A stretch of DNA of 28,583 nt, taken from NCBI GenBank assembly GCA_934179675.1, contig CAKPQS010000017.1:1-28583 (forward strand). The letters run 5' to 3'. A program made the translations under genes and the position numbers. This DNA is from an uncultured Bacilli bacterium (GTDB lineage Bacteria; Bacillota_I; Bacilli_A; RF39; UBA660). Every line of letters starts with the position of its first letter. Positions within the stretch are counted from its first letter, which is position 1. Of this stretch, positions 15,602 to 22,047 are shown in pieces. The notes under the pieces are model-generated. The model saw only the letters and a program-made list of their open reading frames with translations, had not been told where the DNA came from and did no database searches.

Positions 15602-15959
15602 AAAATTTATTAATTATTGGATGATATTTGTATTGTTATTAACTATGCTTATTTTGTTTGTTTTGTTAAAAAAATACGAAAATAGTGCTATTTATACAGG
15701 CATAAAAGAAAATAATAAAACACAAATTTTAGTAGAAGATGAAAATATACCTAAATTACCAAATACACTAGTTTTTGAAAATAAAAAATATAATTATAAA
15801 ATCATTGAAATAAGTGATAATTATTATATTAATAATAATGTTATATATAAAATGATAACAATTGAAAGTGATTATAAAACAGATAAAAAAGCAGTAGAAT
15901 TAAAATTTATATATGGCGAAAAAAGTTTATTTGATGATATCAAAGGAGGAAAGATATGA
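15576..15959 (+). CDS. Short HlyD-like bacteriocin export accessory protein
   Basis: A 127-aa protein with one N-terminal membrane helix (about 15-32, MIFVLLLTMLILFVLL) after MFPFVIQTKKFINYW, a start like those of LcnD/HlyD accessory proteins. The C-terminal VELKFIYGEKSLFDDI resembles the terminal strand region of HlyD proteins (KIITGKKTLFxYL). The long coiled-coil hairpin of normal HlyD/LcnD proteins (about 450 aa) is missing, so this is a minimal adaptor. In a one-membrane cell it may only need to hold the exporter. An immunity role is an alternative, because no other immunity candidate is seen. It starts inside the exporter gene and ends in an ATGA overlap with the first peptide gene. Confidence 0.65.
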   Translation: MFPFVIQTKKFINYWMIFVLLLTMLILFVLLKKYENSAIYTGIKENNKTQILVEDENIPKLPNTLVFENKKYNYKIIEISDNYYINNNVIYKMITIESDYKTDKKAVELKFIYGEKSLFDDIKGGKI

Positions 15960-16102
15960 AAAAAATAGACAATTTTAAAATGAAAAAAATATCAGGTGGT
16001 GCTGGTTTCTCAATTGGACTAGCTATAGGATTTAGTGCAGTTTTAAATTTTTTAATCGGTGTTGTTGTAGGATATACAAATCCTTCAAAATGTAGGGGGT
16101 GA
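15956..16102 (+). CDS. Double-glycine leader bacteriocin peptide 1 (class IIb-like)
   Basis: A 48-aa precursor. The leader MKKIDNFKMKKISGG ends in the Gly-Gly cut by C39 peptidases. The predicted mature peptide is 33 residues: hydrophobic, Gly-rich, net charge about +2. It has GxxxG motifs at mature positions 2-6, 6-10 and 20-24 (the last within FLIGVVVGY), and a single Cys at 31 in the tail TNPSKCRG. GxxxG motifs are characteristic of two-peptide bacteriocins, whose partners pack as helices in the target membrane. The ATG overlaps the accessory protein stop (ATGA), with AGGAGG at 15946-15951 just upstream. Its position directly after a C39 exporter supports the call. Confidence 0.85.
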   Translation: MKKIDNFKMKKISGGAGFSIGLAIGFSAVLNFLIGVVVGYTNPSKCRG

Positions 16103-16107
16103 TCAAT

Positions 16108-16269
16108 TTGCACTATTTAACTAAAAATGAAATGAAACAAATAAGTGGAGGAATTAATATAACAGGAGCACTTCTTCAAAATTTACTTAGTTTCTTCAAA
16201 ATGTTTTATGATTTAGGAAATTCATTAGGAACAGCACTAAAAAAAATCCAAAATGGAAATGTTTGTTAA
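16108..16269 (+). CDS. Double-glycine leader bacteriocin peptide 2 (class IIb-like)
   Basis: A 53-aa precursor starting at TTG 16108, with AGGGGGTGAT (16094-16103) just before it. The leader MHYLTKNEMKQISGG fits the LSxxELxxIxGG leader pattern and closely resembles that of peptide 1. The predicted mature peptide is 38 residues, amphipathic and net positive. It has one GxxxG (mature 22-26, GNSLG) and a C-terminal Cys (NGNVC). The two peptides share only the leader, as expected for complementary partners of one bacteriocin. The gap to peptide 1 is 5 nt. A terminator begins at its stop codon, so no immunity gene follows in this transcript. Confidence 0.83.
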   Translation: MHYLTKNEMKQISGGINITGALLQNLLSFFKMFYDLGNSLGTALKKIQNGNVC

Positions 16270-16290
16270 AGCAGATTTTATCTGCTTTTT
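16268..16290 (+). terminator. Terminator of the bacteriocin operon
   Basis: AAAGCAGAT (16268-16276) and ATCTGCTTT (16280-16288) pair around a 3-nt loop, followed by T residues. The stem begins within the stop codon of peptide 2. Confidence 0.88.
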
Positions 16291-16315
16291 AAATTTTTAA
16301 TATTACTTAAAAAAA
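16291..16315 (+). repeat. 25-bp direct repeat, left copy (candidate target-site duplication)
   Basis: The 25 bases from 16291 (beginning AAATTTTTAATATTAC) are identical to 21016-21040. The left copy abuts the outer end of the left IS remnant and the right copy abuts the outer end of the right remnant, which fits a target-site duplication of the whole island. Confidence 0.75.
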
Positions 16316-16979
16316 TGTGTAGTTGTAAATGATGTGAGACCAAATTTGTAAAAAAATTAAAGCAATATGATACAATCAGTTTAGTTATTGTTGTATATTG
16401 TTTTTTAGATGGTTATAAATAATTAAATATTTTAATTATTTCAGTACCATTATAGGTTTGAATTATTTGAGGTTTATAACCAAAATAAACAATTGCTCTT
16501 TTAACAAAATCAATGGTAGAATATGATGATTGTTCTTTATAAGGATAAATAAATCTTTCTCTAGAAGCATCATTTATTACAGTATATTGATAGAACTTTT
16601 GTCCATCAATACCAACATAGCAGGTTTTAGGAACATATTTAACATCCATTTGCGAGTTTTTCCCAATATTAGTTGGTGTATCATCATAGGATGTTTACTA
16701 ATTGGTTTGTGTGATTTATTTATTAAAGATTCTTTTGTATCATCGTATTTTTTATTCCATCTCATTAATGATGATTTAGAGATTTTATATCTTCTACATA
16801 CAAAGTGTACTGAAGCTCCTGTTCTATATAATTTTACAGCATAATATTTTGTTTTTAATTCATGTGGTAAATATCTATTGTTTTGTGGTATAATTGTCAT
16901 AAGTGATAGATTCTTTCTTTATAACGGATTTATCGCTTTTTGTATATACAAATGGTGTCACATCAATTGTAACACTACA
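16316..16979 (-). mobile_element. Internally deleted insertion sequence, left IS of the island
   Basis: About 664 bp. The left end (from 16316, TGTGTAGTTGTAAATGATG) and the reverse complement of the right end (TGTAGTGTTACAATTGATG) are imperfect inverted repeats sharing TGATGTGA and ACCA. It holds a broken rve/DDE transposase on the minus strand. The region 16822-16979 recurs at 20835-21014. An AT-only perfect inverted repeat at 16417-16441 (11-bp stem) lies at the truncation point. The transposase resembles IS481/IS1202-like integrase-type transposases. The long flanking repeat would suit the IS1202 group, which is known for long target duplications, but the family is not certain. Confidence 0.75.
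16413..16900 (-). pseudogene. Broken DDE/rve transposase
   Basis: The N-terminal part (from 16900) reads RYLPHELKTKYYAVKLYRTG and CRRYKISKSSLMRWNKKYDDTKESL, a transposase helix-turn-helix. After ISKHP the frame is lost. The other frame continues DVKYVPKTCYVGIDGQKFYQ and DDE-core-like INDASRERFIYPYKE and IIQTYNGTEI. So there is an internal deletion plus a frameshift near 16650-16690, and the C-terminal third is missing. The second catalytic Asp (normally TDNG) is Tyr (TYNG). It cannot be active. Confidence 0.85.
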
Positions 16980-16991
16980 TAAATTTAATTT

Positions 16992-17022
16992 AATAAACTA
17001 CAATTGAGTAGTTTATTTTTTT
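16992..17022 (+). terminator. Hairpin terminator between left IS remnant and cargo operon
   Basis: AATAAACTAC (16992-17001) and GTAGTTTATT (17008-17017) form a perfect 10-bp stem with a 6-nt loop and a T run to 17022. Confidence 0.75.
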
Positions 17023-17029
17023 GTAATTG

Positions 17030-17038
17030 TGCTATAAT
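17030..17038 (+). promoter_or_regulatory. Extended -10 promoter of the cargo operon
   Basis: TGC followed by TATAAT (17033-17038), an extended -10. No clear -35 at the right spacing. It lies 25 nt before the start codon of the kinase-like gene. Confidence 0.6.
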
Positions 17039-17063
17039 ATATTTAATTTTGGCGGTATTATAT

Positions 17064-17597
17064 ATGAAAAAAATAATATTTATAGAAGGATTACCTACTG
17101 TTGGAAAGACATATTTAGTTAATGAAATCAGAAAAAAGAATTTGCAAAATGTATATGTTGTTGACGAACTTATTAATCCTGATATTAAAAATGCTTTTAT
17201 TGATTCTGAAGATAAATTTTTGAAAAATGATGAAATGAAAGTAAATAAATACAATAATGGTATAATCATTATTGATAGAGGACCTATAAGCACACTAGTA
17301 TATAATCAAGTATTGCATTTAATAGATAATAAATATGATGCAAGTTATGTTGAGGATTGGTTCAAAAAGTTTTTGGATATTTATAAAAGTGATAATACAT
17401 ATAATTATTATTTAAATAATCCTGGTATTTATAATCCATCCTTAAATGATGAAAAAAATCCTTTTGGTTCAGTTGAAAATTTAAAATTAATGCACGAAAT
17501 AACGATATTTAATTTAAATAAATATGCAAAAAATTATAGAGTTTTTAATTATGATAAAACAAATATGGAGGAATTATTAAATGAAATTATTAGTTAA
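17064..17597 (+). CDS. P-loop nucleoside/thymidylate-kinase-like protein
   Basis: A 177-aa P-loop protein. Walker A is GLPTVGKT (residues 9-16). The DRGPIS at 71-76 resembles the DRx substrate motif of deoxynucleoside and thymidylate kinases. The substrate is unknown; a nucleotide-like or small-molecule phosphotransferase is the best guess. ATG 17064 is chosen because GGCGG (17051-17055) lies 8 nt before it and the protein then begins MKKIIFIEGLP. An upstream in-frame extension to 17004 would run through the terminator and promoter. It overlaps the glycosyltransferase gene by 17 bp. It is the first gene of the island's cargo operon. Confidence 0.75.
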   Translation: MKKIIFIEGLPTVGKTYLVNEIRKKNLQNVYVVDELINPDIKNAFIDSEDKFLKNDEMKVNKYNNGIIIIDRGPISTLVYNQVLHLIDNKYDASYVEDWFKKFLDIYKSDNTYNYYLNNPGIYNPSLNDEKNPFGSVENLKLMHEITIFNLNKYAKNYRVFNYDKTNMEELLNEIIS

Positions 17598-18522
17598 TTT
17601 ATGTGCACATGATGGAATAATAAGTCATTATGCAGGTGTTGGAACGATTGTAAGAAGGTATGTAGAAGTTATTAGAAAAATATTATCAAAAAAAAGTATT
17701 GATTATCATTTGAATCTTTTTACACTTGAATTTAACGAAATGAGTATGGGGTATAATAAAGAATTATGGGATTATCATGCCTCATTAGATAATACATCGT
17801 TATATATATTATCAAATGGGACAAAAGGAAAAACAAGTTTTGGTAATATTGAAAATTGGTTACTTGCTTCTAAAAATATTGCTAATGAGATTAATAAGAT
17901 TAATTTTAGTGATTATGATTATGCATTAAATTTATGTAATGATACACCTTTTGCTTATTTAGTAACTTTAATAAAAAATGAGAAAAATAGCATTACAGCA
18001 TGGATTCCGCATTCTACAGGAAAAATTTATGATGAAGATATGTCATTAAGTGATGAAAAGTTAACAATCAATGAAAGAGTAAAAATGGAACAAGATGTTA
18101 TTGATTACATTAATAATCATAATAATACTTATGCCATTTCTACTGGAATCTATATAAGGAATCATTTGATTAATTCATATGGACTTATCAATAATATTGA
18201 CTTAATTAATGGTGAACTTTTATTTAGAAATAATGTATATACTGAAAATAATCGCATATATGAAATTTTTAAAGAAGTAAATAATTATGATTCAATAATT
18301 CTTTCACTTGGAAGAGCAGAAAGATATAAAAATTTAGATAAGACAATGCTTTTGGGAAGTAAATTAGGAATAAAATCTATTGTTATAACTCAGCAATATT
18401 TTGAAGAACAACCTATTGTTAAAGAGTATAAAGAATTAGCCAAAAAAACAAATTCACTTTTATTTGTTGATGAACCATTTTTTTTACCACAATATATTGT
18501 AAAAAATATAATAAACCTATGA
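17581..18522 (+). CDS. GT-B glycosyltransferase, N-terminal part (split gene)
   Basis: 313 aa. The first ~220 residues look like the acceptor domain of a GT4-type enzyme (MKLLVNLCAHDGIISHYAGVG, with a Gly-rich turn). SIILSLGRAERYKNLD (about 240-255) is the typical start of the nucleotide-sugar domain. The frame then ends at NIINL-stop, just before the donor-site block, which is found intact in the -1 frame at 18519. The shift point is at GT-A-AAA-AAT (18499-18507), where a -1 slip on A AAA AAT would give the full-length enzyme of about 418 residues. Whether this is programmed slippage, a mutation or a base error cannot be told from sequence. AGGAGG-like GGAGGA sits upstream at 17566-17571. 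Confidence 0.7.
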   Translation: MKLLVNLCAHDGIISHYAGVGTIVRRYVEVIRKILSKKSIDYHLNLFTLEFNEMSMGYNKELWDYHASLDNTSLYILSNGTKGKTSFGNIENWLLASKNIANEINKINFSDYDYALNLCNDTPFAYLVTLIKNEKNSITAWIPHSTGKIYDEDMSLSDEKLTINERVKMEQDVIDYINNHNNTYAISTGIYIRNHLINSYGLINNIDLINGELLFRNNVYTENNRIYEIFKEVNNYDSIILSLGRAERYKNLDKTMLLGSKLGIKSIVITQQYFEEQPIVKEYKELAKKTNSLLFVDEPFFLPQYIVKNIINL

Positions 18523-18836
18523 TATTATTAATACCATCTGAAAGAGAAGTGTTTGGACTTATCATAAATGAAATGCGTAGATTTAATAAAGATAATGTTT
18601 TAATGGTTGCAAACGATCGTGGTGGATTACATGAACAGATTAATGATGGGATTGATGGTGTTTTAGTCGATTTGAATGATATTGATAGCAGTGCTAATAA
18701 AATTAGAAAATATTTTGATGAAGAAACAATAAAAAAGATGAATTTTGAATCACAAAAAAAATTGAATAATAATTATAATTTAGAAAAAAACTTTGATTTG
18801 TTTTTTAAAAAAGTGTTAGGTGATGAATATGAATAG
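18519..18836 (+). CDS. GT-B glycosyltransferase, C-terminal part (split gene)
   Basis: 105 aa carrying the rest of the donor-binding domain: LLIPSEREVFGLIINEMRRF is the EX7E motif region of GT4 enzymes, then RGGLHEQINDGIDGVLVDLND and the closing helices. Its ATG overlaps the stop of the N-terminal part (ATGA at 18519-18522), so re-initiation by coupling could also make it as a separate chain. Without the N-terminal part it would not be an enzyme by itself. It overlaps the next reading frame by 8 bp if the next gene starts at 18829. Confidence 0.72.
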   Translation: MILLIPSEREVFGLIINEMRRFNKDNVLMVANDRGGLHEQINDGIDGVLVDLNDIDSSANKIRKYFDEETIKKMNFESQKKLNNNYNLEKNFDLFFKKVLGDEYE

Positions 18837-20208
18837 TTTATTACCTAAGATTGATGATTTAGAACCGATTGCTGATTCTAGGCAGACTTTTAGCGAAACT
18901 CCATTTATAAGAGATTTTTATAAACTTAATGATGATGAAAAATTACAAATATTAGCTGATATAGTTAGACAAACAATGATTTATGAGGAAATTCCTAATC
19001 CATTAATTGAAAAAGAGCTATTAATAGGTGACGATTATACATCATCTAAGATCTTTATAGATTATTTAAAGTCATTAAATTTATTTAATGATGCTCAATT
19101 TGTATTGGTTTCTAATAGAAAAAACATTGATATAGATAGTTTTTATGATTGTCATTTTTCAGTATTGGTTAATGGCATTAATAATAAAACATATCTTGTT
19201 GATACTACTCCAGATATAGGATATGGTTTTGGAGAAGTAAATGAACTTTCTAATAGAGATTTATATAATAAATATATTGTTTTGGATAGTAATATTATAA
19301 ATATCATTGATATTATAAGAGATGATATGTATGATATAAGTAAAGGCATTTATAATGATAAACAAATTGATAATTACAAAATTATAAGAAAGTTTTTTTC
19401 GAATGAAGTGTTTGATGGTTTATTATTAAAATATTATAATTGCATTTTTATGAGTAATTTTGATAAGTTAAAAAAAATTATGGAAATTGATTTTTATGAT
19501 AGAGTTGATAATATCAATAGTACATATTTACAAAATGAATTATATAAAATCAAAACAATTAAAACTTGGCAGGAATTATTAAAAAAAATGACTATAGAAA
19601 GTAGTAATTTAAAGGAACAACAGCGTATTGCACAATATATATGCAGTGAATTAAAATTGTGTAGGACAATTGAAATAAATGGTAATGTTATAAAGTTGAA
19701 CCATATAACTCCAAGATTACTATGGGAGCATGGTTATAATGTCGTTGTTATAAAATCTTCTGCATATTTAATGGGAATCCAAGCATCTTGCGAAGATTAT
19801 GTTATATCAAAAAGAAAAGATATAATTATTTCTTATATGTGTAATATGGGAGAAAAAAATATGTTTGGATTAAGACCTATGGCATATTTTCATCCACATG
19901 GATTAAAATATGAATTTCAAATGACTGGTCCAAATAAAGTTATTTTAGTAAGTGAAAATGCAAAAGAATTAAATGAAAGAAAACATTATATTAGGGATAA
20001 TATGACTAGAATAATACAAAATCATTTCATTAAATGGTTTAATGGAGAGAAAGTTTTATGGGATACAAATTTAAATACAAATTTAGTACATACTACTGAT
20101 GATTCAGTTGAAGCATGCATACATTTATTATCAGGATATCCGGAGTATCAATTATTTACAAGATTTAATTATCCAAACCCAGTGTTAAGAAAGGAAAAAA
20201 GAAAATGA
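18829..20208 (+). CDS. Transglutaminase-like-fold protein of unknown function
   Basis: 459 aa, with no clear family. ATG 18829 follows AGGTGA (18818-18823) by 5 nt. Residues about 65-130 fit a transglutaminase core pattern: GDDYTSSKIFIDYLKSLNL, then HFSVLVNG and KTYLVDTTPD. His109 and Asp125 sit at the spacing of a catalytic His-Asp pair. The position of the usual nucleophilic Cys (GxCxxxS) reads GDDYTS, so a protease or amidase activity looks lost unless Cys108 takes over. The C-terminal half (HITPRLLWEHGYNVVVIKSS, RPMAYFHPHGLKYEF) is His/aromatic-rich and unassigned. It is tightly packed between the glycosyltransferase and the CYTH gene (ATGA overlap), so it probably acts in the same pathway. 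Confidence 0.6.
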   Translation: MNSLLPKIDDLEPIADSRQTFSETPFIRDFYKLNDDEKLQILADIVRQTMIYEEIPNPLIEKELLIGDDYTSSKIFIDYLKSLNLFNDAQFVLVSNRKNIDIDSFYDCHFSVLVNGINNKTYLVDTTPDIGYGFGEVNELSNRDLYNKYIVLDSNIINIIDIIRDDMYDISKGIYNDKQIDNYKIIRKFFSNEVFDGLLLKYYNCIFMSNFDKLKKIMEIDFYDRVDNINSTYLQNELYKIKTIKTWQELLKKMTIESSNLKEQQRIAQYICSELKLCRTIEINGNVIKLNHITPRLLWEHGYNVVVIKSSAYLMGIQASCEDYVISKRKDIIISYMCNMGEKNMFGLRPMAYFHPHGLKYEFQMTGPNKVILVSENAKELNERKHYIRDNMTRIIQNHFIKWFNGEKVLWDTNLNTNLVHTTDDSVEACIHLLSGYPEYQLFTRFNYPNPVLRKEKRK

Positions 20209-20693
20209 ATAATGAATATGAATATAGTTTTAAAGTAAAGGATATTACTCCTTTTATTGATTATTGTATAGACAATAATTATGAATTGAAAAAAGAATAT
20301 GAGCAAACTAGAACACTTTATAAAAATGGTGGAAAGGTTATGGCTAGAATTACCAAAAATGTTTATAAAGATAATGAAACTGAAATATTAAATTTTAAAG
20401 ACGATAATTTAAGTGATAGTGTTTTAAAGGTAAGCAGGGAATCAAAAGATTTAGTAATGAATGATGAAAATAGAGATTTTGTTAAATCATTATTAGAAAT
20501 TTTAGAATTAAATGAAACAAAAAAATTAGTAAGAAAGCGCTATGTATATACATATAACAATGTTACTTTTGAATTAGATAATTATACAACACCTGTTATG
20601 AATGTAGTAGCAATTGAAGGAAAAAAAGACGAAGTTGATAAAGTATATAATGAGTTAAAATCGATTATAGAAAGTAATATTGTGAATGATTAA
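20205..20693 (+). CDS. CYTH-domain protein (triphosphate-binding family)
   Basis: 162 aa. CYTH proteins (class IV adenylate cyclases, thiamine and inorganic triphosphatases) bind triphosphates and metal inside a beta-barrel. Visible: EYEYSFK at the N-terminus (a variant of ExExK), QTRTLYKNGGKVMARI, LNFKDD, LKVSRES, KLVRKRYVY, FELDNYTTP and VVAIEGKKDEVD, which alternate charged residues as in the family. The substrate cannot be told. The start overlaps the upstream stop (ATGA, 20205-20208). It is the last gene of the cargo operon and is followed by a terminator. Confidence 0.75.
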   Translation: MNNEYEYSFKVKDITPFIDYCIDNNYELKKEYEQTRTLYKNGGKVMARITKNVYKDNETEILNFKDDNLSDSVLKVSRESKDLVMNDENRDFVKSLLEILELNETKKLVRKRYVYTYNNVTFELDNYTTPVMNVVAIEGKKDEVDKVYNELKSIIESNIVND

Positions 20694-20717
20694 GGCAACA
20701 GAGGTTGTCTTTTTTTA
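20692..20717 (+). terminator. Terminator of the cargo operon
   Basis: AAGGCAAC (20692-20699) pairs with GTTGTCTT (20704-20711) with one G-T wobble and an AGAG loop, followed by a T run. Confidence 0.85.
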
Positions 20718-20760
20718 TATTTTCTAGTTAAGTATAATAAAATTTAACTGAGAGGTTTAT

Positions 20761-20844
20761 ATGGAAGAAATAATAAAAGAACTAGAAGTAATTATTAACA
20801 AAGATTTATATCAAGAAAAAGTAATTGATTTTGATTCTATATAA
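20761..20844 (+). pseudogene. 5' stub of a gene cut by the right IS remnant
   Basis: A 27-codon ORF starting MEEIIKELEVIINKDLYQEK with GAGAGG upstream and TATAAT at 20733-20738. Its last codons run into the IS-derived sequence, which begins near 20835 and supplies the stop. It looks like the beginning of a gene whose remainder was lost when the IS end joined here. The original function is unknown. Confidence 0.5.
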
Positions 20845-21014
20845 TTTTAAATCATAATATTTTGTGTTTATTCATGTAGTAAATATCTATTGTTTTGTGG
20901 TATAATTGTCATAAGCGATAGATCCTTTCTTTAAAGTTTTTTTGCAATAACTATTTTAACGGATTTATTGCTTTTTGTATATACAAATGGTATCACATCA
21001 ATTGTAACACTACA
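20835..21014 (-). mobile_element. Right IS remnant of the island (one end only)
   Basis: Matches 16822-16979 of the left IS with scattered substitutions and about 24 extra bases (near 20936-20959). It contains only the transposase start region and the right terminal repeat ending TGTAACACTACA at 21014. It has the same orientation as the left copy. Together with the stub ORF and the terminator it fills the gene-free stretch 20694-21101. Confidence 0.8.
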
Positions 21015-21015
21015 A

Positions 21016-21040
21016 AAATTTTTAATATTACTTAAAAAAA
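21016..21040 (+). repeat. 25-bp direct repeat, right copy
   Basis: Identical to 16291-16315; adjoins the outer end of the right IS remnant and lies just upstream of the sepF promoter. Confidence 0.75.
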
Positions 21041-21044
21041 CTAT

Positions 21045-21073
21045 TTGTATTTTAACTAAAATTGTGTTATCAT
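21045..21073 (+). promoter_or_regulatory. Promoter of sepF-divIVA
   Basis: TTGTAT (21045-21050), 17 nt, TATCAT (21068-21073) with TG one base before the -10 (extended -10). Confidence 0.6.
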
Positions 21074-21101
21074 TATTATAGAGAAATTAGGAGGATACAA
21101 T

Positions 21102-21497
21102 ATGGGGCTTAATATAAAAAAAATATTTTCGACAAGTGAAGCAAACAATATAAATTCATCTTCTGTTGATGAATATTATAATGTAACAGAAGAAGAAGCA
21201 TTAGAAGGTAATGATGGTAAAACTAAAATGATTTTAGTCGAACCACGAGCATATTCTGAATCTGTTCAAATAAGTGATTATTTGAAAGCAAGAAATAGTG
21301 TAGTTGTTAATTTACAAAGAGTTACAGCAGATCAAGGAAAAAGAATTGTTGACTTTTTAAGTGGAACTATATATGCAATAGGTGGCGATATGCAAAAAAT
21401 TGGAAACGGTATATTTTTATGCACACCTAAAAATATGAATGTTGAAGGTAAAATAACAGAAGAAAAAGCAAAAGATGGTATAGAAACTGAATGGTAA
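21102..21497 (+). CDS. sepF: Cell division protein SepF
   Basis: SepF anchors FtsZ filaments to the membrane and shapes the septum in Gram-positives. The 131-aa product has an N-terminal amphipathic start (MGLNIKKIF), a short acidic linker, and the SepF domain: ILVEPRAYSESVQISDYLKARNSVVVNLQRV, then GKRIVDFLSGTIYAIGGDMQKIGNGIFLCTPKNM. AGGAGG at 21089-21094 is 7 nt from the ATG. divIVA follows 11 nt downstream, as in the Bacillus ylmE-sepF-ylmG-ylmH-divIVA-ileS order minus ylmG and ylmH. The direct repeat of the island lies directly upstream of its promoter. Confidence 0.95.
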   Translation: MGLNIKKIFSTSEANNINSSSVDEYYNVTEEEALEGNDGKTKMILVEPRAYSESVQISDYLKARNSVVVNLQRVTADQGKRIVDFLSGTIYAIGGDMQKIGNGIFLCTPKNMNVEGKITEEKAKDGIETEW

Positions 21498-21508
21498 GGT
21501 GATCAAGC

Positions 21509-22039
21509 ATGAAAGGATTTAGTCACGCTGCTAATGGTTATAACATTGAAGAAGTAAATAGATTCTTGGATAAAGTTATAAAAAAAGTAGAAGAAATGAT
21601 GAGCGAAAATAATACTAAAGAACTCAAAATTAAAGAATTAGAAAACGAACTTAGTAACTATAATCGTGATGAAATTGAAGATGCAAATAAAAAGTTAAAA
21701 GAATACGAAAGTATTGGCTCAAGAGAAGAATTACTTGTTTTAAAAACAAAATTAGATCACTATGTAAAAATGGAAGAAACATTGCAAAATGCTATCCTAA
21801 TGAGTCAAAAAACATGTGAACAAATGAAAACGTCAGCATACAATGAACGTGAAACAATAATTGAAGAAGCTAAAAAAAACGCTAATAGAATTATAAATGA
21901 AGCATTACTTGAAGCCGAAAAAGCCGAAAGAGATGCCACAATGATAAGAAGAAATGTAAATGTTTTTAAAAGAAGGTTAAAAGATATATTAGAAACACAA
22001 CTTGATGTTGTAAATGATATAGAAAAAATAGAACTATAG
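21509..22039 (+). CDS. divIVA: Septum site-determining / polar scaffold protein DivIVA
   Basis: DivIVA binds negatively curved membrane at septa and poles and recruits division and chromosome-anchoring proteins. The N-terminus FSHAANGYNIEEVNRFLDKVIKKVEEM matches the family F...xxGYxxxEVNxFLDxV. Heptad coiled coils occupy about 25-70 and 85-165. The 176-aa length fits. AGGTGATC (21497-21504) precedes the ATG. It lies between sepF and a cation exchanger, upstream of ileS as in Bacillus. In spore formers DivIVA also helps anchor the chromosome in the forespore. Confidence 0.93.
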   Translation: MKGFSHAANGYNIEEVNRFLDKVIKKVEEMMSENNTKELKIKELENELSNYNRDEIEDANKKLKEYESIGSREELLVLKTKLDHYVKMEETLQNAILMSQKTCEQMKTSAYNERETIIEEAKKNANRIINEALLEAEKAERDATMIRRNVNVFKRRLKDILETQLDVVNDIEKIEL

Positions 22040-22047
22040 GTGCTAAT

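Noticed and set aside
16417..16441. Perfect AT-only inverted repeat, considered as an operator or origin element
   Set aside because: It lies at the deletion point of the dead transposase and has no T tract or neighbouring repeats; more likely a scar or chance AT palindrome.
16530..16844. 104-aa plus-strand ORF in the IS remnant
   Set aside because: Antisense to the recognisable broken transposase; no family features.
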